A DNA stretch of 64,000 nt. It comes from SLRI01 sp964402505 (GTDB lineage: Bacteria > Pseudomonadota > Alphaproteobacteria > Geminicoccales > Geminicoccaceae). Both the position numbers and the translations under genes were made by a program. Positions 46,362 through 54,692 of this stretch are shown in pieces (the stretch's first letter is position 1; each line of letters opens with the position of its first letter). The DNA lies in the NCBI GenBank assembly GCA_964402505.1, contig CAYOCP010000001.1, positions 255,002 through 319,001 of the forward strand, in the 5' to 3' direction. The notes under the pieces are model-generated. The model made no database searches and was not told the origin of the DNA. It saw only the letters and a list, made by a program, of their open reading frames with translations.

Positions 46362-48035
46362 TTGACACAACCGGGCTTTCGTTACGGCGCCCATCCGGAG
46401 AGCTCAGCGTTCGAGCGGGAGCTCGATCGCACGGCCGCCAATTACGCCCCCCTGACGCCCCTCACCTTCCTCGAGCGAACGGCGAGCATCTATCCCGACC
46501 GCGTCGCCGTCGTGCACGGGCGGCTGCGCCGCAGCTATGCCGAGCTGAACGAACGCTGCCGCCGGCTCGCCGCGGGACTAGCCGGTCTGGGCGTTCGGCC
46601 GGGCGAGACCGTGGCCGTCATGGCACCGAACATTCCGGCCCTGCTCGAGGCGCATTACGGTGTGCCGATGGCGGGTGCCGTGCTCAATGCCCTGAACTAC
46701 CGGCTCGATGCGGCGACGATCGCCTTCATTCTGGATCACGGCAAGGCGCGCGTCCTCCTCGCCGACACCGAGCTCGCACCCGTTCTACGGCAGGCATTGG
46801 CGCTGACGACCCGGTCGATCCAGGTGGTGGATATCCAGGACGACGCCTTTGCGGGTCCGCACGAGCGGCTGGGCCGGATCACCTACGAGGAGCTTCTGGC
46901 CGGCGCGGATGCCGCCTTCGTGCCGTATCTGCCGATGGACGAATGGCAGGCGATCGCGCTCAACTACACCTCGGGCACCACCGGCAACCCCAAGGGGGTC
47001 GTCTATCACCACCGGGGTGCGCATCTGAACGCGGTCGGCAATGTGCTGGTCTGGGGCATGGGCCACCATCCGGTCTATCTCTGGACCCTGCCCATGTTCC
47101 ACTGCAACGGCTGGTGCTTTCCCTGGACCATCGTCCTTCAAGCCGGAACGCATGTCTGCCTGCGCCGGATCGACGCCCCCGCCATTTACGAGGCGCTGGC
47201 GCATGAGCGAGTGACCCATCTCTGTGGCGCGCCGATCATCATGGGGATGCTGATCAACGCCCCCGCCAACGAGCGGCGGGCATTCGAGCAGCCGGTGCGA
47301 ATGATGACAGCGGCCAGCGCGCCGCCGGCGGCAGTGCTCGAGAAGATGGAATCGCTCGGCATCGAGGTGACGCACGTCTATGGTCTGACCGAGGTCTACG
47401 GGCCGGCCACGGTTTGCGCCTTCCACGAGGCCTGGCGTGATCTGCCGCCGGCCGAGCGGGCATCGAAGCTGGCCCGACAGGGCGTGCGCTACCCTGTGCT
47501 CGAGGGGCTCGACGTCCTGGATCCCGGGACGATGGCGCCGGTGCCGGCCGACGGGGTGGCGATCGGCGAGATCATGATGCGCGGCCACGACGTCATGAAA
47601 GGCTACCTGAAGGACCCCGGAGCGACCGCAAGCGCCTTCGCCGGCGGCTGGTTCCACACGGGCGATCTCGCCGTCAAGCATGGCGACGGGTATGTCGAGA
47701 TCAAGGACCGCTCCAAGGACATCATCATCTCGGGCGGTGAGAACATCTCGTCGATCGAGGTCGAGGGGGCGCTCTACCGTCATCCCGACGTGCTGGAGGC
47801 GGCGGTCGTGGCACGCCCGGACGAGGTTTGGGGCGAAAGTCCTTGCGCCTTCGTGACGCTGCGCCATGGCTCGATGGCCACGGCGGCCGACCTCATCGCG
47901 CATTGCCGTCGCGAGCTCGCGCATTTCAAGGCACCTCGCACTGTCGTCGTCGGTCCGCTGCCCAAGACCTCGACCGGCAAGGTGCAGAAGTTCCAGCTTC
48001 GCGAGCGCGCCCGGACGCTCGACATCGAGAAATAG
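46362..48035 (+). CDS. Acyl-CoA synthetase (AMP-forming, medium-chain / DmdB-AlkK-like)
   Basis: ANL-superfamily ligase, 557 aa from the TTG at 46362 (GGAGG seven bases upstream); a GTG at 46302 would add 20 residues. The AMP-binding motif is YTSGTTGNPKGVVYHHRGAHL, the A5 motif is VYGLTEVYGP, the A8 hinge GGWFHTGDLAV and SKDIIISGGENISSIEVEG, and the catalytic A10 lysine is in PKTSTGKVQKFQLR. The family includes medium-chain fatty acyl-CoA ligases and methylmercaptopropionate-CoA ligase; the substrate is open. It is followed after 14 bp by an FAH-family gene, so the two are probably cotranscribed. Confidence 0.9.
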   Translation: MTQPGFRYGAHPESSAFERELDRTAANYAPLTPLTFLERTASIYPDRVAVVHGRLRRSYAELNERCRRLAAGLAGLGVRPGETVAVMAPNIPALLEAHYGVPMAGAVLNALNYRLDAATIAFILDHGKARVLLADTELAPVLRQALALTTRSIQVVDIQDDAFAGPHERLGRITYEELLAGADAAFVPYLPMDEWQAIALNYTSGTTGNPKGVVYHHRGAHLNAVGNVLVWGMGHHPVYLWTLPMFHCNGWCFPWTIVLQAGTHVCLRRIDAPAIYEALAHERVTHLCGAPIIMGMLINAPANERRAFEQPVRMMTAASAPPAAVLEKMESLGIEVTHVYGLTEVYGPATVCAFHEAWRDLPPAERASKLARQGVRYPVLEGLDVLDPGTMAPVPADGVAIGEIMMRGHDVMKGYLKDPGATASAFAGGWFHTGDLAVKHGDGYVEIKDRSKDIIISGGENISSIEVEGALYRHPDVLEAAVVARPDEVWGESPCAFVTLRHGSMATAADLIAHCRRELAHFKAPRTVVVGPLPKTSTGKVQKFQLRERARTLDIEK

Positions 48036-48049
48036 GGAAGGAGATTGCC

Positions 48050-49228
48050 ATGGACGCCGAGCTCGCCGCCGCACGGGCGCTGCCCCGGGATCCAGATCGG
48101 GCCACCCTGGTCGGTCGCGCCTGGCTGCCGGGTGAGGTCGGAGGCCCGGGCATTATCGCCGTGCGCGGCGGTGAGGCTTTCGACCTGACACGGCTCGCGC
48201 CGACCATGGCCGATCTGATCAACGCCCCCGACCCCGTCGCCCTCGCGCGCGACGACCGCGCCGTTCCTCTCGGCCCGGTGACGGCGCTGCTGGAGGCCAG
48301 CCATGCCGATCGAACATCGGAGCGGGTGGCGCACCTGCTGGCGCCGACCGATCTCTCGGCGCTCAAGGCGGCCGGCGTGACCTTCGTGAAGAGCATGCTG
48401 GAACGGGTGGTGGAGGAGGCGACACGCGGCGATCCCAACGCCGCCGCCTCGACCCGAGCCCGGATCGAGGGCCTGGTCGGCGGCGACCTCGGATCCATCG
48501 TGCCGGGCTCCGAGGCGGCGGCGAAGCTGAAGGCGCATCTCATCGAGGCGGGCGCGTGGTCACAATATCTCGAGGTGGGAATCGGCGTCGACGCCGAAAT
48601 CTTCACCAAGGCCCAGCCCATGAGCGCCGTTGGCACCGGTGCCGAGATCGGCATCCATCCGCGTTCGGCCTGGAACAATCCGGAGCCCGAGGTGGTGCTG
48701 GTGGTAGCATCCGACGGGCGGATCGTCGGGGCCACGCTCGGCAACGACGTCAACCTCCGCGATTTCGAAGGGCGAAGCGCCCTTCTGCTCGGCAAGGCGA
48801 AGGACAACAACGCCGCCTGCGCCATGGGGCCGTTCATCCGGCTGATCGACGAAGGTTTCACCATCGATGCGATCCGCGGGCTCGTCGTCACGCTCAAGGT
48901 CGAGGGAACCGACGGCTTCGTGCTCGAAGGCTCGAGCTCGATGCGGGAGATCAGCCGCGACATCGAGGATCTCGTGGGTCAGTTGATCGGCGGCACCCAT
49001 CAGTACCCCGACGGGGCGGCGCTGTTCTGCGGCACGATGTTCGCACCGGTCGAGGACCGCGACGCGCCCGGGCACGGCTTCACCCACAGGCTCGGCGACA
49101 TCGTCACCATCGCCGCACCCGAGCTCGGCTGCCTCGTCAATCGCGTCAACCACTCGGACAAGGCGCCGCCCTGGACGTTCGGCGCGAGCCAGCTCCTGCG
49201 CAATCTGGCAGCGCGCGGCCTGCTCTGA
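48050..49228 (+). CDS. Fumarylacetoacetate hydrolase (FAH)-family protein
   Basis: 392 aa. The C-terminal half carries the FAH fold: EIGIHPRSAWNNPEPEVVLV with the metal-binding Glu residues, then NDVNLRDFEGRSALLLGKAKDNN, and an HRLGDIVTIAAPELGCLVN stretch near the end. The N-terminal 120 residues include VTFVKSMLERVVEEATRGDP. This 390-aa subgroup is often labelled fumarylacetoacetate hydrolase or 2-keto-3-deoxy-sugar-acid dehydratase/hydrolase; the exact substrate is unknown. ATG at 48050 with GGAAGGAGA upstream. It probably shares a transcript with the acyl-CoA ligase. Confidence 0.87.
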   Translation: MDAELAAARALPRDPDRATLVGRAWLPGEVGGPGIIAVRGGEAFDLTRLAPTMADLINAPDPVALARDDRAVPLGPVTALLEASHADRTSERVAHLLAPTDLSALKAAGVTFVKSMLERVVEEATRGDPNAAASTRARIEGLVGGDLGSIVPGSEAAAKLKAHLIEAGAWSQYLEVGIGVDAEIFTKAQPMSAVGTGAEIGIHPRSAWNNPEPEVVLVVASDGRIVGATLGNDVNLRDFEGRSALLLGKAKDNNAACAMGPFIRLIDEGFTIDAIRGLVVTLKVEGTDGFVLEGSSSMREISRDIEDLVGQLIGGTHQYPDGAALFCGTMFAPVEDRDAPGHGFTHRLGDIVTIAAPELGCLVNRVNHSDKAPPWTFGASQLLRNLAARGLL

Positions 49229-49415
49229 GCCAGAGCGGCGAGCGAGGAGGGGAAAGCGGTTTCGCGAACCTTCCCCTGCCGCTGCATCTCGGCCGATGAG
49301 GTCCGCACTCGTCCGGCCATGGCGGATGTCGAAGAACGGGCCGGTTCTGCCGAGCCGGAAACGGAGCGGGACGAGGTTCCGCAGCGCGGGGACAGTCGAG
49401 CCACCAGAGCCCTTT

Positions 49416-49449
49416 CCGGCACACGCAAAAGGCCGGCACACGCAAAAGG
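49416..49449. repeat. Two tandem 17-bp repeats
   Basis: CCGGCACACGCAAAAGG occurs twice in direct succession (49416-49432 and 49433-49449) and a third partial copy continues into the terminator stem. It lies in the 310-bp gap between the FAH-family gene and the DUF465 gene, which otherwise holds no gene. Confidence 0.85.
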
Positions 49450-49476
49450 CCGGCGCCTGCGCAGGCACCGGCCTTT
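49445..49476. terminator. Strong bidirectional hairpin terminator
   Basis: AAAGGCCGG-C-GCCTG-CG-CAGGC-A-CCGGCCTTT: 14 paired bases with one C/A mismatch and a 2-nt centre. The stem begins with AAA and ends with TTT, so it can act on both strands, and it lies between convergent genes (FAH-family at left, DUF465 at right). Confidence 0.85.
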
Positions 49477-49538
49477 CTCCACGTTCGGCGACGCGCTCCT
49501 CCCGCTTCAGGCGCAGCGGAAGCGAACGGAGTGGCCGG

Positions 49539-49745
49539 TCAGTTCATCGCCATGCTCGATGTCCCGGGTTCGTCCTCCTCGTCATGCCGCAATCTCTCAA
49601 TCGCTTCCTTCAAGCGCAGCTTTTCCCGCTTGAGCCGCACCAGGACCGTGCTGTCGGGCAGCGGCCGGTGAAGCTCCTCGTCGATCTGCTCCTCCAGACT
49701 GGCGTGCTTGGCGCGAAGGCTGTCGACATGCTCATGCAGTGACAT
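49539..49745 (-). CDS. Small DUF465 (YdcH-family) protein
   Basis: 68 aa, one long helical hairpin with the DUF465 pattern: HVDSLRAKHASLEEQIDEEL, then RPLPDSTVLVRLKREKLRLKEAIERL (split). It has a conserved proline/aspartate turn and an acidic C-terminal tail. Function unknown; such proteins are small cytoplasmic coiled-coils widespread in alphaproteobacteria. The start has AAGGAGG ten bases upstream. The terminator at 49445 follows it. A second family member is encoded 1.8 kb away at 51587. Confidence 0.88.
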   Translation of the reverse strand: MSLHEHVDSLRAKHASLEEQIDEELHRPLPDSTVLVRLKREKLRLKEAIERLRHDEEDEPGTSSMAMN

Positions 49746-49926
49746 GACCGGGAAAACCTCCTTCTTCTGGCCTGTGAGGACCCCACTCTAGTGAAGCAGC
49801 GTTGCGGCCGGCAAGACATATTCGTTGCTTCACCCCGCCAGATGTGTATGTTGCCCGGTTTTTCGCCGCCCCGACCCGTCCTCAACCTCCAATTGACGCA
49901 GCAACCGTCTGAATCTCCGCGTCCAT

Positions 49927-50442
49927 TCACCCGGATTCGCATCGACCTGCAGCCGCGATCGCGGTGGCAATCGCCTCCACCGCGGGCACCGGCAAGCGAC
50001 GATCGGGGTATACGGCCATGAGATTCGCGCCGAAGAGAGCGGCATCATCCGTCCCGCGCCTCGGCTCGGCCGCCTCGACCATGTCGGCGAGGCGAAGCTG
50101 CTCGAGGTGCTCGAGGTCCAGCTCGATGGCCCTGAACGTCTCGAGCACCGACGAGGCGGGGCTGCCGGGCGTCGCCGTCTCCGGCCAGCGCGCGAGGCCC
50201 TTGCGGGCGGCGCGGCAGGGTCGCATGACCGTTTCCTGGTAAGCCTCGCCGATGGCCTGCAAGCGGGCGGCGAGGCAGCGATCGAGCTCCATGCCGCACG
50301 CCGCCGCCCAGGCCGCGAGCAGGACGAGGTTGACATCGAGGCCACCTTCCTCCTGCAGCGCCAAGCAGGCCGCCTCGACCCCCGGCCTCGCATAGAAGCC
50401 GAGGGAGAAATCCCAGAAACCGCATGCAGGCCAGCCGCTCAT
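49927..50442 (-). CDS. TIGR02444 / DUF2390 family protein
   Basis: 171 aa. The N-terminus matches the family pattern: WPACGFWDFSLGFYARPGVEAACLALQEEGGLDVNLVLLAAWAA (only its parts FWDFSLGFYARPGV and GLDVNLVLLAAW are diagnostic), followed by a helical core with RLQAIGEAYQETVMRPCRAA. No catalytic motif or membrane segment is visible and the function is unknown. Its ATG overlaps the glk stop by four bases (ATGA), so it is translated with glucokinase; in other proteobacteria it is found next to unrelated genes. Confidence 0.8.
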   Translation of the reverse strand: MSGWPACGFWDFSLGFYARPGVEAACLALQEEGGLDVNLVLLAAWAAACGMELDRCLAARLQAIGEAYQETVMRPCRAARKGLARWPETATPGSPASSVLETFRAIELDLEHLEQLRLADMVEAAEPRRGTDDAALFGANLMAVYPDRRLPVPAVEAIATAIAAAGRCESG

Positions 50443-51389
50443 GCTGCGAAGCGATACATGGCCGCCCCGAGCAGACCGGCCCGCTCGGTCGTCACCAGCC
50501 ACACCGGGATGCGGGCGAGAAAGCCCTCGAGCCTGCCTTTCGCCTCGAAGGATCGCCTGAAGACCTCGAGGTCGAGCAGCGGGCCGAGCTTTGGGCAGAG
50601 GCCGCCCGAGACGTAGACGCCGCCCCGGGCGCAGAAGGTCAGCGCCAGATCGCCCGTGGCGGCACCCAGAATGGCGCTGAAGCGCCGCAGGGCCAGGACC
50701 GAGACGGGGCAACTGCCCTCGCCCGCCGCCCGGCTCACGGCTTCGGGCGTGGTCGCCTCGAGGCGGCTCGAGGTGAGCTCTGCCAAGGCCTTCGCCAAGG
50801 CCAGAAGGCCCGGCCCCGACAGCAGCCGCTCGGTGGAGACATGCCCGTGGCGGGCCCGCAGAAGGCGAAGCAGCTCGATCTCCTCGTCATCCTGCGGTGC
50901 AAAGGAAACGTGGCCCGCCTCGCTCGCCACCACGATCGGCCCATCGGGACCCGGCACCAGAGCCGCGGCGCCGAGCCCGGTACCTGGACCGATCACCGCG
51001 ACCGGCCATGCCGGGTCCGCCTCGCCGCCGCCCATCGCCACGCGGTCGAGGGGACCGAGATGCGGGATAGCCGCGGCCTGGGCGGCGAAATCGTTGATGA
51101 CGGCAAGACGGTCGATGCCGAGCTCGGCTTTGATCTCATTGCGGGTGAAGGTCCAAGGGCTGTTTGTGAAGCGGATCCTCTCGGCATCGACCGGCGTGGC
51201 CACGGCGATGACCGCCTCCCGGATCTGTCCCGGCGGCTCGGGCAGGCCGGCGAGGTAGGCTCTGGCGGCGGCACCCGGACCGGCATGCCGAGCCACTGGC
51301 AGGCTGCGAGCCTCGCGCGGCTGGCCAGCCTCCTCGCTCAGCGCGAACCGGGCGTTGGTGCCGCCTATGTCGGCGATGAGCCTCGTCAT
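50439..51389 (-). CDS. glk: Glucokinase
   Basis: ATP-dependent glucose phosphorylation, Glk (PF02685) family, 316 aa. ATP/phosphate motif ADIGGTNARFAL at residues 6-17, sugar-binding NDFAAQAAAIPHL, GPGTGLGAAALV, and EAGHVSFAPQDDEE with the glucose-binding Glu/His; near the C-terminus GGVYVSGGLCPKL binds the adenosine. The ATG at 51389 has GGAGG six bases upstream; a longer frame to 51584 lacks one. It is coupled to the following DUF2390 gene. Confidence 0.94.
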   Translation of the reverse strand: MTRLIADIGGTNARFALSEEAGQPREARSLPVARHAGPGAAARAYLAGLPEPPGQIREAVIAVATPVDAERIRFTNSPWTFTRNEIKAELGIDRLAVINDFAAQAAAIPHLGPLDRVAMGGGEADPAWPVAVIGPGTGLGAAALVPGPDGPIVVASEAGHVSFAPQDDEEIELLRLLRARHGHVSTERLLSGPGLLALAKALAELTSSRLEATTPEAVSRAAGEGSCPVSVLALRRFSAILGAATGDLALTFCARGGVYVSGGLCPKLGPLLDLEVFRRSFEAKGRLEGFLARIPVWLVTTERAGLLGAAMYRFAA

Positions 51390-51586
51390 GGCCGCCTCCA
51401 TTCGCTCCAACCTCTGCAGGTGCGACGCCCGCCATGCACCGATGCAGCGCAACGAAGCGGCTGCGTTCGGCATTCGCATATGATATGGGACAGGTGCCGG
51501 GGTCAGGCGATGGGCCTGCCGGATCTGCGCGGTCCGCCGGGCCTGCCGGATCCGAGGTGGGCCGAGCGTCGACGGTGTGGACAACC

Positions 51587-51796
51587 ATGCGGAAACCTGA
51601 AGATTCCAAAGAGATCGACACCCGGCTCGCCAGCCTGCGCGCGGCGCATCGGGCGCTGGACTGCCGCATCGGCCAGCTCACCGCCGACGGTTTCGTCGAC
51701 CAAGTGGCGCTGCAGCGCCTGAAGAAGCAGAAGCTGATCCTCAAGGATCGCATCTCGCAGCTCGAGAGCGACCGGTACCCCGATATCATCGCCTGA
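51587..51796 (+). CDS. Small DUF465 (YdcH-family) protein
   Basis: 69 aa from the ATG at 51587, the start that fits the family length; the open frame extends upstream to 51434, but that part looks non-coding. Pattern: KEIDTRLASLRAAHRALDCR, then a DGFVDQVALQRLKKQKLILK turn-and-helix, ending RISQLESDRYPDIIA. It is the second DUF465 gene in 2 kb. Its 3' end overlaps the 3' end of purK by 11 bp, tail to tail. Function unknown. Confidence 0.83.
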   Translation: MRKPEDSKEIDTRLASLRAAHRALDCRIGQLTADGFVDQVALQRLKKQKLILKDRISQLESDRYPDIIA

Positions 51797-52862
51797 AGGC
51801 GGTCCCCAGCCGGGTAACGTGGCCCATCTTGCGGCCAGGGCGCGCCTCGGCCTTGCCGTAGAGATGAAGCCGGGCACCGGATTCCGCGAGCAGCGCCGGC
51901 CAGGCGTCCACGGCATTGCCCAGGAGGTTTCGCATGACGCAAGGGGCGACGGGTGAGGTATCGCCGAGCGGCAGATCCAGGATCGCCCGCACGAGCTGCT
52001 CGAACTGGCTGACGGCGCAGCCGTCGATGGTCCAGTGTCCCGAATTGTGCGGGCGCGGGGCGAGCTCGTTGACCAGGAGACGTCCCTCGGGCTCGAGGAA
52101 CATCTCGACGGCGAGCAGGCCCTCGAGGCCAAGGGCGCGGGCGATGTGCTCGGCCGTGGCGATTGCCGCGCCGGCGACCGGCGCGGGCAGATCGGCCGGA
52201 GCGATGGTCTCGACCAGTATCTGCGTCTCGTGGCGGTTCTCGACCGGCGGAAAGCAGCGCATCTCGCCATTCGACCGCCGGGCGACGATCACCGAGAGCT
52301 CACGCTCGAAGGGGATGAAGGCTTCGAGGATCAAGGCACCGCCGCCCAGCCGCCCGAAGGCCTCCTCCGGCTCGCTTCTCGGCTCCAGCACCGCCTGTCC
52401 CCTGCCGTCGTAGCCGAAGCGCCGGGTCTTGAGCACCGCTTTCGAGCCGAGTGCCGCCAAGCCTGTGGCGAGTGTCTCTGGATCGTCGATGGCGACGAAC
52501 GGCGCCACCGCCACGCCGAGCCCGGAGAGGAACGACTTCTCGAGAAGCCGGTCCTGGGTGATGCGCAGCACCTCGGCACCCGGCCGGACCGGACGCTTGG
52601 CGGCAATGGCCTCGAGTGCCGAGACCGGCACGTTCTCCCATTCCAGCGTGACGACGTCCACCAGTGCCAGGAACTCGTCGAGCGCCTCCTTGTCGTCGTA
52701 ATCCGCCCGCAAGTGTCGCCACGCCACGTCCCCGGCCGGTGCGTCGGCCTCGGGCGCCAGCACCGCCGTGCGGCAGCCGAGGCGGGCGGCGGCGAGCGCC
52801 GTCATCCGTCCGAGCTGGCCGCCGCCCAGCACCCCGATCGTCGATCCCGGTGCGAAGCTCAC
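51786..52862 (-). CDS. purK: N5-carboxyaminoimidazole ribonucleotide synthase
   Basis: ATP-grasp enzyme that carboxylates aminoimidazole ribonucleotide on N5 in purine synthesis. 358 aa. N-terminal GVLGGGQLGRMTALAAARLG, ATP-grasp core with KTRRFGYDGRGQAVL and ILEAFIPFERELSVIVARR, and the late motif LLVNELAPRPHNSGHWTIDG. The start overlaps the purE stop by four bases, the standard purE-purK operon. Its product is the substrate of PurE. Confidence 0.96.
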   Translation of the reverse strand: MSFAPGSTIGVLGGGQLGRMTALAAARLGCRTAVLAPEADAPAGDVAWRHLRADYDDKEALDEFLALVDVVTLEWENVPVSALEAIAAKRPVRPGAEVLRITQDRLLEKSFLSGLGVAVAPFVAIDDPETLATGLAALGSKAVLKTRRFGYDGRGQAVLEPRSEPEEAFGRLGGGALILEAFIPFERELSVIVARRSNGEMRCFPPVENRHETQILVETIAPADLPAPVAGAAIATAEHIARALGLEGLLAVEMFLEPEGRLLVNELAPRPHNSGHWTIDGCAVSQFEQLVRAILDLPLGDTSPVAPCVMRNLLGNAVDAWPALLAESGARLHLYGKAEARPGRKMGHVTRLGTAFRR

Positions 52863-53383
52863 CTTCTGCCGCCAGTCCCGGCGCCGGCCGCGTCGCCGTC
52901 GGTCGGCCGGTCGGCGACAGATGCCGTTTGCGCCTCCCGATAGGTCTCGAGACGCTGTCGCAGCCCCAGATCAGCGAGTGCCAGGATGGCCGCCGCGAGC
53001 AGCCCGGCATTGGTGGCGCCGGCCGCACCGATGGCGAGGGTGCCGACCGGCACTCCGGCCGGCATCTGGACGATCGAGAGCAGGCTGTCGAGGCCCTTGA
53101 GCGTCCGGCTCTCGATCGGCACGCCGAGCACCGGCAGCTCGGTCATCGACGCCACCATGCCCGGCAGATGCGCCGCCCCGCCGGCGCCGGCGATCACCAC
53201 CTCGAAGCCCGCACTTCTGGCACCCTTCGCGAACGCGACGAGACGTTCGGGCGTGCGATGCGCCGAGACGATGCGCGTGGCGCAGGCGACATCGAGCTCG
53301 GCGAGGACGGCGACCGCGTGCCGCATGGTCGACCAGTCGGACTGGCTGCCCATGACGACCGCGACGGGCGCGGCGCCACTCAT
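52859..53383 (-). CDS. purE: N5-carboxyaminoimidazole ribonucleotide mutase
   Basis: Converts N5-CAIR to CAIR. 174 aa, class I PurE. The substrate motif VVMGSQSDWSTM is at residues 9-20, then VSAHRTPERL with the catalytic His, and GAGGAAHLPGMVASMT followed by PVLGVPIES. The C-terminal 25 residues are a low-complexity tail (DGDAAGAGTGGRR). First gene of purE-purK, reading away from the flagellar operon at 53.7 kb. Confidence 0.96.
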   Translation of the reverse strand: MSGAAPVAVVMGSQSDWSTMRHAVAVLAELDVACATRIVSAHRTPERLVAFAKGARSAGFEVVIAGAGGAAHLPGMVASMTELPVLGVPIESRTLKGLDSLLSIVQMPAGVPVGTLAIGAAGATNAGLLAAAILALADLGLRQRLETYREAQTASVADRPTDGDAAGAGTGGRR

Positions 53384-53410
53384 GCCGGCACCCCGAGAGC
53401 CCGCCCTCGC

Positions 53411-53662
53411 TCAGTCGCCATCGGTGTCGGCATCGGGAGTGGAGCCGGACGGCCCGCCGCCACCGCGCAAGGCGCCGACCGCGGCCGCGGCGGCCTCGTT
53501 CTCACGCTTGATCTGCAGGTAGATCTCCTCGCGCAGGACAGTGGCGCTGGGCGGGAAGGTGAAGCCGAGCTTGACCGTCTTGCCCTTCAGCTCGACGATT
53601 CGGACCTCGATCGCGTTGTTGATGATCACCGCCTCGCCGGTCCGTCGCGTCAGATAGAGCAT
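53411..53662 (-). CDS. csrA: Carbon storage regulator CsrA
   Basis: 83-aa RNA-binding protein that controls translation of motility, biofilm and storage genes by binding GGA motifs in mRNA leaders. MLYLTRRTGEAVIINNAIEV and VLREEIYLQIKREN are intact, including the Arg of REEIY that contacts RNA. Residues 60-83 form an unusually long Ala/Gly/Asp-rich tail. The ATG has GGAGG five bases upstream. It is divergent from flgB, consistent with the flagellar link of CsrA in Gram-positive and alphaproteobacterial genomes. No FliW gene is nearby. Confidence 0.95.
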   Translation of the reverse strand: MLYLTRRTGEAVIINNAIEVRIVELKGKTVKLGFTFPPSATVLREEIYLQIKRENEAAAAAVGALRGGGGPSGSTPDADTDGD

Positions 53663-53707
53663 GCCGGCCTCCTGCCCGCGCTCCCCCGCCCTGATGGCGG
53701 GCGGGAT

Positions 53708-53722
53708 TTAGGCTTCTGTTAA
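53708..53722. promoter_or_regulatory. CtrA-like site between csrA and flgB
   Basis: TTAG-GCTTCTG-TTAA followed by CC, one mismatch from the consensus. It lies 70 bp upstream of the preferred flgB start (56 bp upstream of the alternative) and 46 bp upstream of the csrA start, so it could serve either gene. Confidence 0.5.
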
Positions 53723-53777
53723 CCCTAAGCCCCTATCGTCGCAAGAGTTCGACATTGCCAGCGAAATGGGGAACACC

Positions 53778-54194
53778 ATGCCATCGCCCCTGCCCGGCCT
53801 GTTCCAGTTGCTGTCCGCGCGGGCCGGCTTCCTGCAGGCCCGCCACGCCGTCCTCACCCAGAATCTCGCGAACGCCGATACGCCGCGCTACCAGCCGCAG
53901 GACCTGGTGGAGCCCGATTTCGAGGCCCTCCTGCACGGCGGGCCGGCGACGGCGAGATCGGTCGGCCTCACTCGCACCCGGGCGGCCCACCTCGCCGGCG
54001 CTCCCGTCGGCGCCGCGAGCCCGGGACGGCAGCCGCTCGAGGCACTCGAGATGGCACCTTCCGGCAATGCGGTCGTCATCGAGGAGCAGATCCGGCTGAT
54101 GGGACAGGCCGATCGCGGCTATCAGCTCGCGACCAACCTCTATGGCAAATATGTCGGCATGATGCGCACCGCGCTCGGCGTCGGCGGCGCCTGA
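53778..54194 (+). CDS. flgB: Flagellar proximal rod protein FlgB
   Basis: 138 aa from the ATG at 53778, which has GGGGA six bases upstream; an ATG at 53766 would add MGNT but has no ribosome site. The N-terminal rod motif is LSARAGFLQARHAVLTQNLA, followed by NADTPRYQPQDL; the C-terminal helix (MGQADRGYQLATNLYGKYVGMM) pairs with it in the assembled rod. First gene of flgB-flgC-fliE-fliQ-fliR-flhB. Confidence 0.94.
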   Translation: MPSPLPGLFQLLSARAGFLQARHAVLTQNLANADTPRYQPQDLVEPDFEALLHGGPATARSVGLTRTRAAHLAGAPVGAASPGRQPLEALEMAPSGNAVVIEEQIRLMGQADRGYQLATNLYGKYVGMMRTALGVGGA

Positions 54195-54228
54195 CACCGT
54201 TTCCAGCCGGGACTGACAGGAAGCAGCC

Positions 54229-54636
54229 ATGGATCTCGAGACCTCGATGCGCATCGCCGCCGCCGGGATGCAGGCGCAGTCCGCGCGGCTCCGGGTGACC
54301 TCGGAAAATCTCGCCAACGCGCAGTCGACCGCCCTGACACCGGGGGGCGACCCCTACCGACGCAAGACGGTCAGCTTCGCCAACGAGCTCGACCGGGCGA
54401 CCGGCGCACGCCTCGTCGGAGTCCGTCGCTACGGCACCGACCCCGCCGCCTTCGAGCGCCGCTTCGAGCCTTCGCACCCGGCCGCCGATGCCACCGGCTA
54501 CGTGCTCTACCCGAACGTCAACCCCCTGATCGAGCTCATGGACATGCGCGAGGCGCAACGCTCCTTCGAGGCCAACCTCATGGCCCTGCAGCAGGCACGC
54601 GGCATGCTGCAGCGCACGCTCGACCTCCTGCGTTGA
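54229..54636 (+). CDS. flgC: Flagellar proximal rod protein FlgC
   Basis: 135 aa. N-terminal ETSMRIAAAGMQAQSARLRV and TSENLANAQST; the C-terminal DMREAQRSFEANLMALQQAR helix is typical. The FlgC hallmark YPNVNPLIELMDM-type segment is present. AGGAAG lies five bases before the ATG. It follows flgB by 34 bp and precedes fliE by 56 bp. Exported by the flagellar type III system. Confidence 0.96.
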   Translation: MDLETSMRIAAAGMQAQSARLRVTSENLANAQSTALTPGGDPYRRKTVSFANELDRATGARLVGVRRYGTDPAAFERRFEPSHPAADATGYVLYPNVNPLIELMDMREAQRSFEANLMALQQARGMLQRTLDLLR

Positions 54637-54692
54637 ACCCCACGGCCCGGCCTCGGGCAGCACGATCTTGAACCACGAACGGAGATGGCGGG

